Positions 44,432 through 52,943 of a stretch of 64,000 nucleotides of DNA are shown piece after piece (the stretch's first letter is position 1; each line of letters starts with the position of its first letter). This DNA is from Croceivirga sp. GTDB lineage: Bacteria; Bacteroidota; Bacteroidia; Flavobacteriales; Flavobacteriaceae. Where the stretch lies: assembly GCA_028284935.1 (NCBI GenBank), contig JANQQQ010000039.1, positions 310,001 through 374,000 of the forward strand. Reading direction: 5' to 3'. The notes under the pieces are model-generated. The model did not search any database. It worked only from the letters and a program-made list of their open reading frames with translations, and was not told the DNA's origin. Position numbers and translations under genes: made by a program.

Positions 44432-45504
44432 TGGACGGCCCTTTCATTTTTGATGCCCATCTGGATCTTTCGATGAATGCCATGGAATGGAATCGTGATT
44501 TGCGATTACCGGTGCATGAAATTAGGCAATTGGAAAAGGGGATGACCGATAAACCGGACCGCAGCAACAATACGGTATCACTTCCGGCTATGCGTGAGGG
44601 AAATATAGGTCTTTGTGTGGCCACGCAGATCGCCCGCTACGTAAAAAGGGGAAGTAACTTGCCTGGATGGCATTCGCCTGAACAGGCATGGGCACAGACC
44701 CAGGCCCAATTGGAATGGTATAGAACTATGGAAGTATGTGGCGAAATGGCACAAATCACCAACCTACAGGGTTTACACAACCATTTGGATACCTGGAAGA
44801 AGGATGCCCAGACTACTCCTGTTGGATATATTCTAAGCCTTGAAGGTGCCGATTCCATTATTGACATGGGATATTTGGAACGGGCATATGGGAATGGCCT
44901 TCGAGCTATTGGCCCTTCGCATTATGGTCCTGGCACTTATGCGTATGGAACTGATTCTGATGGTCCGTTGGGCCAAAGAGGACGGGAGCTTATCAAAAAA
45001 ATTGAAGAACTTGGTTTGATTTTGGACGTCACCCATTTGAGTGACACCTGCTTTTGGGAGGCGTTGGATATGTACTCCGGAGCCCTTTGGGCCAGTCACA
45101 ACAACTGTCGTGCTTTGGTACATCACAATCGCCAGTTTTCTGATGAACAAATTAAGGAAATTATTGATCGCGGGGGCGTAATAGGTGTGGCTTTGGATGC
45201 ATGGATGCTGGTGCCCAAATGGCAAAGAGGAATCTCTACGCCTGAGGATATGGGAGTGGGTTTGAAGCAAGCCATTGATCACATGGACCATATTTGTCAA
45301 TTGGCGGGTAATTGCGATCATGTGGGTATTGGAACCGATTTGGATGGTGCCTTTGGTAAAGAGCAGTCCCCCAGAGATTTGGATACCATTGCGGATTTAC
45401 GGAAACTACCGCAACTCTTAAAAAAACGTGGGTATTCCAATTATAATGTGGAGCAAATTCTGAATAAAAATTTCATCTCATTTTTGCAACGGGTTTGGCA
45501 GTAA
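44428..45504 (+). CDS. M19-family dipeptidase (renal dipeptidase-like)
   Basis: 358 residues. Metal ligands typical of M19 are visible: H-x-D in FDAHLDLSM, Glu in YILSLEGADSI, His in LDVTHLSDTCFWEAL and His in GALWASHNNCRALV; GIGTDLDGAFG lies near the C-terminus. No signal peptide, so cytoplasmic. M19 enzymes cleave dipeptides, often with a D-residue at the C-terminal side, releasing D-amino acids. That fits upstream D-amino acid enzymes and the GntP permease: a salvage pathway for D-residue dipeptides or D-hydroxy amino acids. This is inference from context. Confidence 0.92.
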   Translation: MMDGPFIFDAHLDLSMNAMEWNRDLRLPVHEIRQLEKGMTDKPDRSNNTVSLPAMREGNIGLCVATQIARYVKRGSNLPGWHSPEQAWAQTQAQLEWYRTMEVCGEMAQITNLQGLHNHLDTWKKDAQTTPVGYILSLEGADSIIDMGYLERAYGNGLRAIGPSHYGPGTYAYGTDSDGPLGQRGRELIKKIEELGLILDVTHLSDTCFWEALDMYSGALWASHNNCRALVHHNRQFSDEQIKEIIDRGGVIGVALDAWMLVPKWQRGISTPEDMGVGLKQAIDHMDHICQLAGNCDHVGIGTDLDGAFGKEQSPRDLDTIADLRKLPQLLKKRGYSNYNVEQILNKNFISFLQRVWQ

Positions 45505-45580
45505 CCAAATCCTATATATTCTGCTAACATACTAAATGACAATTTTTTAAGTTATAGTTCCTAACCCCAAACATTGAACT

Positions 45581-46360
45581 ATGACATCTAAATCATTTAC
45601 GCTCATCTTGTTATTATTTGTAGGTCTCTCGGCCAATGCAAACCCATTTGAAGATGCCCCCGCCACCTGTTCGGATTATCACAAAGGCACCATTACCCTT
45701 AAAAATGGAAAGACCAAAGAGGCTTATATTTTTATTGATAATTGTAATCCCCACAACTTTCAGCAAGGAAACATCATTACCATTGGTGAGAAAGCCTTTA
45801 AGAAATATAAAAAAGGAAAACGTATCAAGAAAAAAGTGATGGAAAAATACAAAGTGAAGCAGATTAGAGGCTTTGTGCTTGACAATGGCCGGGAATTCCG
45901 TCAGGTAAAATACGTGAACCTTTCCGCAACGACGAAAGTGGGAATGTTACCAAAACGCTTTATGCTTGAAGTCGTTGCTGACGGTGATATTACCGTGTTT
46001 AGAAAATTCTACCGCACCCAAAATGGTTTTATTCACAAACCGGTAATGGATTCCAAACTGGAAGGAGGGAACGAACACCTGGAGTTCATCACCAATAATT
46101 TTGAATTATTGGTTCAAAAGGATAAGGACAAGAATCCGCGTAATATTAGAAACGTGAATTTGAAGAATTACATTGGTGACAAACCTGGGATTGATGACAA
46201 ATACCTCAACGGGGATTATGAATTTAGGGTACAATTTCAAAGGCCCTCAACCTTTGCATCCAACTGTGATACCCCATTTATGGAAGCCTTATTGGAATTG
46301 GTCAATGAATACAATGAACAACCCAAAGGCGGATATGCAAACACGGTTTTTGAAAACTAA
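45581..46360 (+). CDS. Exported protein of unknown function
   Basis: 259 residues with a signal peptide (LILLLFVGLSANA). The mature part is basic and beta-rich, with GTITLKNGKTKEAYIFIDN at the start (a motif found in several Bacteroidota secreted proteins of unknown role), a lysine-rich KKYKKGKRIKKKVMEKYK segment and an acidic Asp/Asn-rich C-terminal part. I recognise no catalytic motif. It stands alone between the dipeptidase operon and a shared terminator. Confidence 0.75.
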   Translation: MTSKSFTLILLLFVGLSANANPFEDAPATCSDYHKGTITLKNGKTKEAYIFIDNCNPHNFQQGNIITIGEKAFKKYKKGKRIKKKVMEKYKVKQIRGFVLDNGREFRQVKYVNLSATTKVGMLPKRFMLEVVADGDITVFRKFYRTQNGFIHKPVMDSKLEGGNEHLEFITNNFELLVQKDKDKNPRNIRNVNLKNYIGDKPGIDDKYLNGDYEFRVQFQRPSTFASNCDTPFMEALLELVNEYNEQPKGGYANTVFEN

Positions 46361-46380
46361 TGGTATAGGATAACAAATTA

Positions 46381-46402
46381 AAACCCGCTCGAAAGCGGGT
46401 TT
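46381..46402. terminator. Bidirectional terminator between the unknown exported protein and rsmB-like gene
   Basis: Perfect 9-bp stem AAACCCGCT (46381-46389) and its complement (46394-46402) with a CGAA tetraloop. A-rich left flank and T-rich right flank allow function on both strands. It lies 20 nt past the + strand gene and 3 nt beyond the stop of the - strand gene. Confidence 0.95.
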
Positions 46403-46404
46403 TT

Positions 46405-47619
46405 TTATTTCCTCTTTTCCAAAAGCGCCATATAGAATCCATCAAAACCGCTATGGGAAGCGTAAATGTTTTGTTCTTTGATGAATGAAAAATCGTTACC
46501 GGCATCAGAATCCAAAAACTTCTGGACCTGTTTCGAATTTTCTTCTGGAAGAATGGAACAGGTAGCATAGACCATCTTTCCACCCGGCTTAACCATTTTG
46601 GAATAGTTGAAAAGGATGTCTTGCTGTACTCCTTTAATACGTTCCAAAAATTCCGGTTGCAATTTCCATTTACTATCTGGATTCCGCCGGATGACCCCTA
46701 GTCCGGAGCATGGGGCATCCAATAAAACGCGATCGGCCTTAGCGTGAAGTTTTTTTATGGCCTTGGAGTTTTCAATGATCCGTGGTTCCATATTATGGAC
46801 CCCATTTCGCCTAGCACGAATCTTTAACTTTTTTAGTTTGCTTTCGTAAATGTCCATGGCAATCAATTGTCCCTTGTTTTCCATAAGGGAGGCCAAGTGC
46901 AACGTTTTTCCACCAGCTCCGGCACAGGCATCAACCACGCGTTGTCCAGGCTTTACATCGAGATACGGGGCTACCAATTGTGACGAAGCATCTTGGACTT
47001 CAAAAAGACCGTCCTTGAACGCCTGTGTGGTAAATACGTTTTTTCGCTCCTTTAGCCTTAAGGCGTCGGTGGCACCAGAAATGGTATCCGTTTCAATACC
47101 TTCATCATTCAACAACCTTCTGAGGTCGTTTTTATTGGTTTTTAGCGTGTTGGTTCGCAAAACCACTTCGGCCTGTGCATTTAAGGCGGCACTTTCCCTG
47201 TTCCATAAATCCTTTCCTAAGGCCTTTTCTCCCAATTCATCCAGCCAATCGGGATAGGATTCCCGAAACTTTCGGATTTTGGAGAGTTCATCGAACCGAC
47301 CTTTAATGCGTCGTACCGGGGTTTCTTCCAGCTGTTTCCAATTAGGCAGGGAAATGCCCCTTAAAACGGCCCAAACCGCAAACAAACGAAACAGGTTGGA
47401 TCGTGAATACGGCTCGTTCACTTCAGCAATCTCAGAATACAGTCGTTTGTAACGAACAATTTCATAGGTGGTCTCGGCGATAAATCCACGATCCCGAGCC
47501 CCCCAACGTTTGTCATATTTCAGCACTTTTTCAATGACCTTATCGGCATATTCATTTTCATTGAAAATCAGGTTTAGGGCATCAATTACGGCAAAGACCA
47601 AATTTCTGTGAAGGCGCAT
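46405..47619 (-). CDS. RsmB/NOL1/NOP2-family RNA cytosine methyltransferase
   Basis: 404 residues. The SAM-binding region is VVDACAGAGGKTLHLASLME followed by AMDIYESKLKKLK; the two catalytic cysteines of m5C RNA methyltransferases lie in LLDAPCSGLGVIRRNPD and YATCSILPEEN. The N-terminal domain of about 130 residues resembles a NusB-like RNA-binding fold. By family it methylates a cytosine in 16S rRNA (position 967 in E. coli), but tRNA targets are possible. It is monocistronic: no close neighbour on its strand. Confidence 0.93.
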   Translation of the reverse strand: MRLHRNLVFAVIDALNLIFNENEYADKVIEKVLKYDKRWGARDRGFIAETTYEIVRYKRLYSEIAEVNEPYSRSNLFRLFAVWAVLRGISLPNWKQLEETPVRRIKGRFDELSKIRKFRESYPDWLDELGEKALGKDLWNRESAALNAQAEVVLRTNTLKTNKNDLRRLLNDEGIETDTISGATDALRLKERKNVFTTQAFKDGLFEVQDASSQLVAPYLDVKPGQRVVDACAGAGGKTLHLASLMENKGQLIAMDIYESKLKKLKIRARRNGVHNMEPRIIENSKAIKKLHAKADRVLLDAPCSGLGVIRRNPDSKWKLQPEFLERIKGVQQDILFNYSKMVKPGGKMVYATCSILPEENSKQVQKFLDSDAGNDFSFIKEQNIYASHSGFDGFYMALLEKRK

Positions 47620-47672
47620 ACTGGAATTTAAGAAGGCAAAGGTACTCTTAAACTTATGGAGATTCTAATTTC

Positions 47673-47680
47673 TATTTTTG
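47673..47680 (+). promoter_or_regulatory. Probable -7 box of the YCF48-like lipoprotein gene
   Basis: TATTTTTG, an exact TAnnTTTG match, 16 nt before the ATG at 47697. No clear TTG is present at the -33 spacing. Confidence 0.5.
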
Positions 47681-47696
47681 CCGAAATTATTTATCC

Positions 47697-48731
47697 ATGG
47701 ATAAGTTGCTTTTCATTTTAGGAATAATTACGCTAGTGTCTTCTTGTTCAACCCAAGAAAGATCGCATGACTTTTCCTCCGTTGAAATTGAAACCGTATT
47801 CGAAGATTCGGTAAGCATACGGGCCATTGAATTTCTGGACCACAATACGTTGGCTTTTGCCGGAAGTGGGGGTATGTACGGCTCGGTGGATGTGAATTCC
47901 GGTAAGGTAAGATCAAATGTCCAAAACTACGATTCCATTGCCCTTGGGTTTCGTGCCGTTGCACATACCAAAACGGATTTCTTTATGCTCTCCGTTGGAA
48001 GTCCTGCACTCTTGTATAAAACAGGGGCTGAGGGAGAGATGGAATTGGTATATAAGGAGAAGGGAGAGGGGGTATTCTATGATGCCATGACATTTTGGAA
48101 TGATGAGGAAGGAATTGCCATTGGTGATTATAACAACGGTTGTTTTGCCATTATCCTTACAAAGGACGGGGGTAATACCTGGAATAGGTTGCCCTGTGAC
48201 GACATCCCCGATTTAAATGAAAATACGGGTGCCTATGCCGCCAGTAACACCAACATTGCCGTTGTAGGGGATAAAGCTTGGGTGATAACATCAAAGGAGC
48301 AGGTTTTGTACACCCCAGATAAAGGAAACACTTGGAAGGTTGTAGAGATTCCAATACAAATTAAGGAAATGTATCAAGGTATTTATTCCATCGATTTTTA
48401 TGATGCCATGAACGGCTTTGGAATTGGCGGTGATTTCAGCAAACCGGAACTGAAAGAGTCCAATAAGATTAAAACACTGGATGGTGGCAAAACATGGTCT
48501 TTGGTTGCTGACGGTGAACATCCGGGATATAAAAGTTGTGTGCGTTATGTTCCAAATACTGGGGCGAAAGACTTGGTGGCGGTAGGTTTTACGGGAATCT
48601 CTTACTCTAGGGATAACGGGGTTACATGGGACCCATTGAGTGACGAGGGATTTTACACAATTCGTTTTTTAAATGATTCCATAGCCTTTGCGGCTGGGAG
48701 AAATCGGATTGCAAAACTCACTTTTCAATAA
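47697..48731 (+). CDS. BNR/YCF48-like beta-propeller lipoprotein
   Basis: 344 residues. A short lipoprotein signal ends with lipobox LVSSC, so the protein is anchored to a membrane, probably the outer one. The body has repeated sialidase-type Asp-box motifs (LTKDGGNTWNRLP, YTPDKGNTWKVVEIP, LDGGKTWSLV, YSRDNGVTWDPL), forming a YCF48-like beta-propeller. Homologues in plants and cyanobacteria assist photosystem II assembly; in non-photosynthetic Bacteroidota the function is unknown. Its stop directly abuts the convergent S66 peptidase gene with no intergenic base. Confidence 0.85.
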   Translation: MDKLLFILGIITLVSSCSTQERSHDFSSVEIETVFEDSVSIRAIEFLDHNTLAFAGSGGMYGSVDVNSGKVRSNVQNYDSIALGFRAVAHTKTDFFMLSVGSPALLYKTGAEGEMELVYKEKGEGVFYDAMTFWNDEEGIAIGDYNNGCFAIILTKDGGNTWNRLPCDDIPDLNENTGAYAASNTNIAVVGDKAWVITSKEQVLYTPDKGNTWKVVEIPIQIKEMYQGIYSIDFYDAMNGFGIGGDFSKPELKESNKIKTLDGGKTWSLVADGEHPGYKSCVRYVPNTGAKDLVAVGFTGISYSRDNGVTWDPLSDEGFYTIRFLNDSIAFAAGRNRIAKLTFQ

Positions 48732-49784
48732 CTACGTCAATGACTTTTGTAGCAGTTGAAGGGAAAAGCTATCCGCATCCAATAGGGCTTCAATGCCTAT
48801 GGGAAAGGTAAAGCTTTCGGTAATGTGTCCAAAACTCATTCCGTAAACAGCTGGAATTCCCATGGATCCAATACGGTTCATAACCACTTCTTTTAAGGAA
48901 AAGGAGTCGGAACCTTCCTTTTTGTCACATCCTGAACAGACTCCAAACAAAACTCCCGCCGCTCTTTTAAAACTTGGAGTGGATAATAATTGGGTGAGCA
49001 TACGATCAATACGATAGGGAGCTTCACCCACGTCTTCAATACAGACCAGGCAATCGGTATAATCAATGTCATAATCCGTACCGTTCATGACGGATAATAA
49101 GGAAAGATTGCCACCCACCAATTTACCAGAAGCCTTTCCAGGGGTTATTACATATCGTTCATATACGGAATCGGTCAAAGTGTCCCCATCAAATTCATAA
49201 TTGGTTATGGTTCTTTTCTTTTTGGGGTTCATGACCATGGCTTTTACACAACGATAGGCGTAGGAATCCGGTTTAGGCCCCATGGCCCCGTGAAAACCTA
49301 CCAATCCAATCTTCATGTAAAATGCATTCAGTAAGGCAGTAACGTCACTATATCCCAATAGTATTTTTGGGTTTTGTGCGATACGTTCAAAATCGAGCAT
49401 ATCCAATATTCGGGTACAACCATAACCTCCGCGAATGCAAAAAATACCCTTGACCTTTTCATTGGTGAACATATGCATAAGGTCGTTGGCCCGTTCTTCA
49501 TCGGTATTACTTAGATATCCGTGATTTCCAAAAATCCTTTGGGTATGATAGGGTTCCATGCCCATGGACTTCAATTGATTGATGGACGCCTTCAGCATTT
49601 CCGAGGTAATGGAATAGCCCGGGGCAATAAGACCGACAACATTCCCTTTTTTTAGCTGTTTTGGTCGAATAATATCCGTATTTTTTTTATTCTTCTGAAG
49701 ATCTTTGCCAGACCCAACCAAGGGTATGCCCAACGCCAATGCTGAAACAGTCGATTTTTTGATGAAATCCCGTCTTTTTGTCAT
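48732..49784 (-). CDS. S66-family LD-carboxypeptidase with Tat-type signal
   Basis: 350 residues. The N-terminus KRRDFIKKSTVSALALGIPLVG fits a twin-arginine (Tat) signal better than a Sec signal. The catalytic Ser of S66 is in LGYSDVTALLNA, the Glu in VCIEDVGEAPYRIDRML, and the His in MSFGHITES; IRGGYGCTRIL precedes the nucleophile. The family cleaves the L,D bond in peptidoglycan tetrapeptides (LdcA) or microcin C7-like adducts (MccF). LdcA is cytoplasmic in E. coli, so an exported form would act on peptidoglycan in the periplasm. Confidence 0.88.
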   Translation of the reverse strand: MTKRRDFIKKSTVSALALGIPLVGSGKDLQKNKKNTDIIRPKQLKKGNVVGLIAPGYSITSEMLKASINQLKSMGMEPYHTQRIFGNHGYLSNTDEERANDLMHMFTNEKVKGIFCIRGGYGCTRILDMLDFERIAQNPKILLGYSDVTALLNAFYMKIGLVGFHGAMGPKPDSYAYRCVKAMVMNPKKKRTITNYEFDGDTLTDSVYERYVITPGKASGKLVGGNLSLLSVMNGTDYDIDYTDCLVCIEDVGEAPYRIDRMLTQLLSTPSFKRAAGVLFGVCSGCDKKEGSDSFSLKEVVMNRIGSMGIPAVYGMSFGHITESFTFPIGIEALLDADSFSLQLLQKSLT

Positions 49785-49882
49785 GGTTCGAAGTTACTTT
49801 AAATCATTTCAAATTCATAAAACAGCATTCGCTGGTACGCAACCTTTTCCAAACGGAAATATCTTTATACAAAAGGATACCA

Positions 49883-50263
49883 ATGAAGTTTCATTTCCAA
49901 TTTTTACATGCCGCCCTTCGCTTAATACTCCTTCTGTTGATAGTATCCATTTCCTTGTCCTGTTCAGATGACGACGATGATGATCAAGTACTTTTCTTAT
50001 GGAATCAAACGGGATGTGCCGATCCATGGGACACAGGACCCACCGATTCCAATGAAGAAACAACGGAAGCAATGGTTTCCTACCTAGCTGAAAATGGAGT
50101 GGAAAATGCAAGAATCGCAAGGTTTGAGTTTGATGAATCTGTAGCAACTTCCTGTTTAGCCTGCAGTTGTACCACGGGCACCGTCATTTATGTAATGACT
50201 TCCGAAACCAATAGTTCTATAATGGAAGACCTGGGCTTTATAAAGGAATTACAAAAAACGTGA
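49883..50263 (+). CDS. Small acidic lipoprotein of unknown function
   Basis: 126 residues from the ATG at 49883, which begins a clean lipoprotein signal with lipobox SLSC immediately followed by DDDDDD, a usual exported-lipoprotein Asp tail. The mature domain has four cysteines, including a CLACSC cluster, and looks like a small compact fold (alternating strands and helices). No family is recognised. The frame could be extended upstream to 49778, but the additional residues are not signal-like. Confidence 0.75.
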   Translation: MKFHFQFLHAALRLILLLLIVSISLSCSDDDDDDQVLFLWNQTGCADPWDTGPTDSNEETTEAMVSYLAENGVENARIARFEFDESVATSCLACSCTTGTVIYVMTSETNSSIMEDLGFIKELQKT

Positions 50264-50271
50264 AGAATAAA

Positions 50272-50295
50272 AAAGAGCGCTTACGGGCGCTCTTT
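50272..50295. terminator. Bidirectional terminator
   Basis: Perfect 9-bp stem AAAGAGCGC (50272-50280) and GCGCTCTTT (50287-50295) with a 6-nt loop, between the convergent lipoprotein gene and the DUF6515-like gene. Confidence 0.9.
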
Positions 50296-50325
50296 CAACT
50301 AACAACTAACTAATCCTAACATATG

Positions 50326-50676
50326 CTATACATTTACTACCACATAGTTTCTTCCTGATTTTTTATACCAAACACCTTTGTATTTGTACAGTTTTCTTCC
50401 ATTCATCACCACCACTTTGTTTCCGCGGGGTAGACTTCTTACTTTAATGCCAACAGGGGCTCCCACAACCACATATTTTCTTCCTCTTGCTCTGTACCAA
50501 ACGCCATCGGCAAAATAAAAGTTGGTTCGTTTATGAACAAAGACTTTTGGCCTATTAATAGTTGTGACCACTGTTCCACGCTTTGGATACACGCGTACAA
50601 CGGTTCTTTGGGCAGATACGGTTAACATTCCCCCAACAAGGGCCATGGTCAAAAAGATAAGTTTCAAATTTTTCAT
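50326..50676 (-). CDS. Small exported DUF6515-like protein
   Basis: 116 residues with a signal peptide ending TVSAQ. The mature part is strongly basic and beta-rich with repeated W/Y-Y motifs (FYFADGVWYRARGRKYVVV, YKYKGVWYKKSGRNYVVV) and APVGIKVRSLP, the pattern of DUF6515-type proteins found in Bacteroidota, whose function is unknown. A duplication of a roughly 35-residue unit is apparent. It is monocistronic. Confidence 0.75.
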   Translation of the reverse strand: MKNLKLIFLTMALVGGMLTVSAQRTVVRVYPKRGTVVTTINRPKVFVHKRTNFYFADGVWYRARGRKYVVVGAPVGIKVRSLPRGNKVVVMNGRKLYKYKGVWYKKSGRNYVVVNV

Positions 50677-50830
50677 CAGTATAAAATTTTAGGGTTAATA
50701 GAATGTCCCAAAAATTTTAAGACATCCAGTAATTCACACAAAAAATATTAATCGTTACTTCAAAAACCACGGATTAAATTTTTTATGCTCATTTCATAAC
50801 AATTGATTTATTTGGGTTTATCTCTTTGAC

Positions 50831-51448
50831 CTATGGAACATGAAATGGTTTAAGTAGTGTAGGTTGTTTTCGATAAACGGCAAAACCTATCGATAAAAGC
50901 ATAAAAAGGACACTTATTAAAAAAATCAACAATATATAGCCAGTAAATTGATTTTCAGTAGTTTGAATCTCACTTGAGACCCTGTTCCCACTAGCATCAA
51001 GGAGGTAGTGTTTTTTTATGTCATCAGAATAAACAAAGACATGGTTCTTCGCCCTCCTATAGATGTCCACAAAGCTCAATACTTCAACTTCAAAACTTTT
51101 GGGTTTTAAGGCTATGCCATTCATTCCAAAACTTAAGGTGGCTTCATGCGCATTCAAATCGGTACGCCACAATGCCAACGAAACGGGTTGGTCGTCCACC
51201 ACAAACCGAATAGTTTTATTGAAATAGGCTTCAAAATCGATAGCATAGGCTTGAAGGGAAAAACTGCTTTGATTCTTTAATTGTGGATGAAGCTTTTCCA
51301 AGATATCAATGGCCGATTTTGGGGTGAGATGAATGACCAGTTCCTTATCATCCAACTTAAAGAAATAACTTATTTCATTGGGGTTATGGGCTTGTGTTAT
51401 CCCTGTTCCAAACATGCTCACCAGTAGTAGCGTGAAATATCGTTTCAT
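50831..51448 (-). CDS. Exported single-pass protein of unknown function, partner of YHYH protein
   Basis: 205 residues. Signal peptide (MKRYFTLLLVSMFGTGITQA), a mainly beta extracytoplasmic region beginning HNPNEISYFFKLDDKELVIH, and one C-terminal transmembrane helix (about 172-193, GYILLIFLISVLFMLLSIGF). The overall plan resembles DUF6702-like proteins or the soluble part attached to HupE-type transporters, but the match is too weak to assign. It starts 2 nt after the YHYH lipoprotein gene, so the two are co-expressed. Confidence 0.7.
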   Translation of the reverse strand: MKRYFTLLLVSMFGTGITQAHNPNEISYFFKLDDKELVIHLTPKSAIDILEKLHPQLKNQSSFSLQAYAIDFEAYFNKTIRFVVDDQPVSLALWRTDLNAHEATLSFGMNGIALKPKSFEVEVLSFVDIYRRAKNHVFVYSDDIKKHYLLDASGNRVSSEIQTTENQFTGYILLIFLISVLFMLLSIGFAVYRKQPTLLKPFHVP

Positions 51449-51450
51449 AA

Positions 51451-52395
51451 CTATGGCCTACCAAAACTTGTATCTGGGGTACCGGAAAAACAAATGGGCA
51501 TGGAAGGGAAATTATCTGTAATCACATAATAATATTCCTCCTCCGCTTCAGGAGTTTTTCCGAAACGACCGTTACATTCATCCAAGGTAGAAATGCCATT
51601 TACATATTCGTAGTCTTGGAAATAGTATCCATCGGGACATCCATCGGGGGCGGAAACCCCATCCCCCCCTCGAGGTTCCGTTTTTAATTGATACCCACTC
51701 TCCAGAGAGATTATGGTGTTCCCATCATCGTCATAGACATATTTGTAGTAGATGGGAAAACCATCTGCAGCATAACCCACCTTGACCATTTGCGATCCAT
51801 CAATATTGAGTTCATCCACATAATTCGATGGCGTTCCATGATAGTGATAACGTCCGGTGGGTTGCACGTGGGCATTGTTGCAGTCCAAGCCCAAAGATGT
51901 TGTGGATTGCAAGGTGGTAATATTCCAATCCCGATTGATGGTGCCGTTGGAGCCTATGAAAAATTCTGCAGTGTAAGGCTCAATCACAACTCCCGATAGT
52001 AGAATTCCTGTGGTATAACCAGACCCATAGGTAATGCTATTGGCCAATGATGGTACCGTGGTCATGCTGTATGTTTCGGACACTTCCGATATGGTATTTG
52101 GGTTGCCTCCGTTTGGGAATTCCCCCACCAAGTGGTTGGCAATACCATTAATGGAAATAGTTCGCGTAGTACCTGAAATGGACTCTGAATATAGGGAGTT
52201 ACTGCCTAATTGGGATTGAATGTCAACACTGCATGTCGTAGGATCAAGACTAATGGTAAAGACACCTAATGGGTTGGAGCAGTCCAGATTGGAAACAAGG
52301 TCATCTTCCATCATCACAGATTCAGAATCATCGGAATTGGAGCAGGAGATCAGAAGTAACAGGTTGAAAACTAAAAGGGTTCTAAGGATATTCAT
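51451..52395 (-). CDS. YHYH-domain lipoprotein
   Basis: 314 residues. A lipoprotein signal with LLISC and then SNSDDSE. The YHYH domain is clear: NAHVQPTGRYHYHGTPSNYV, GYAADGFPIYYKYV, and C-terminal CPDGYYFQDYEYV with LDECNGRFGKTP. Domains of this kind occur in large secreted proteins of marine bacteria; they lack known enzyme activity. Cysteines near the C-terminus may form disulfides. It starts a two-gene operon with the 205-residue membrane protein. Confidence 0.85.
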   Translation of the reverse strand: MNILRTLLVFNLLLLISCSNSDDSESVMMEDDLVSNLDCSNPLGVFTISLDPTTCSVDIQSQLGSNSLYSESISGTTRTISINGIANHLVGEFPNGGNPNTISEVSETYSMTTVPSLANSITYGSGYTTGILLSGVVIEPYTAEFFIGSNGTINRDWNITTLQSTTSLGLDCNNAHVQPTGRYHYHGTPSNYVDELNIDGSQMVKVGYAADGFPIYYKYVYDDDGNTIISLESGYQLKTEPRGGDGVSAPDGCPDGYYFQDYEYVNGISTLDECNGRFGKTPEAEEEYYYVITDNFPSMPICFSGTPDTSFGRP

Positions 52396-52453
52396 TGGTC
52401 TGTTGTTTTATAATTAGTGATATGACCCTAATCCTTGGCATTGGTTTAACCAA

Positions 52454-52476
52454 AAAAAGGGGCTTTGCCCCTTTTT
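52454..52476. terminator. Terminator past the ECF sigma/anti-sigma module
   Basis: Perfect 10-bp stem AAAAAGGGGC (52454-52463) and GCCCCTTTTT (52467-52476) with a TTT loop, 24 nt after the stop of the LTxxQ-type protein gene on the minus strand. A-rich and T-rich flanks make it functional in either direction. Confidence 0.9.
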
Positions 52477-52499
52477 AATGAATATTTAACAATCTAAGA

Positions 52500-52943
52500 T
52501 CATTGTCTCCTCCGTTGACCAACACGTTGCAGAAGTCGTTTTTTGAAGTCTTCCTCGGCTTTTAGCAGCAGGACGATTTTCTTGGCAGGAAGTACATTTT
52601 CCAAATCGGCAATGAACTTTTGCTCCAAGGCGTGTTTTTCTGTTTGGATGGCACTAAATTCAGATAGTAGCTTGGATGCTTCGTTCTCTGATAAATCATT
52701 CAAATAGGGCAATTGACTTCCAAAGCGTTGTCGTTCCTTTCGCCTCAATTTTTGCAAAGAGGCGTCATGTGCATTGTAGACGGGCCAGAATTGCTGTGCC
52801 TCTTGGGGTGTCAATCCTAGACGTTCTGTAATAAAAGCTACCTTAAGTGTTTTTATGCGCTCCTGGGCAGGCCTTTGGGCAAGGGCACCCGTGGTCAGCA
52901 GTACCGCCAGTATAACTATTATTTTAATATTCCAGTTCTTCAT
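52500..52943 (-). CDS. Exported LTxxQ/Spy-like protein of the ECF module
   Basis: 147 residues with a signal peptide (LLTTGALAQ). The mature part is helical and contains RLGLTPQEAQQFWPVYNAHD, the LTxxQ-type motif of Spy/CpxP-like chaperone-sensor proteins, then a long basic helix with a LRRKERQRF segment and a C-terminal KRLLQRVGQRRRQ. In Bacteroidota such genes are commonly annotated as sensor of an ECF-type sigma factor because they sit directly after the sigma and anti-sigma genes, as here. Overlaps the anti-sigma gene by 20 nt. Confidence 0.82.
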   Translation of the reverse strand: MKNWNIKIIVILAVLLTTGALAQRPAQERIKTLKVAFITERLGLTPQEAQQFWPVYNAHDASLQKLRRKERQRFGSQLPYLNDLSENEASKLLSEFSAIQTEKHALEQKFIADLENVLPAKKIVLLLKAEEDFKKRLLQRVGQRRRQ

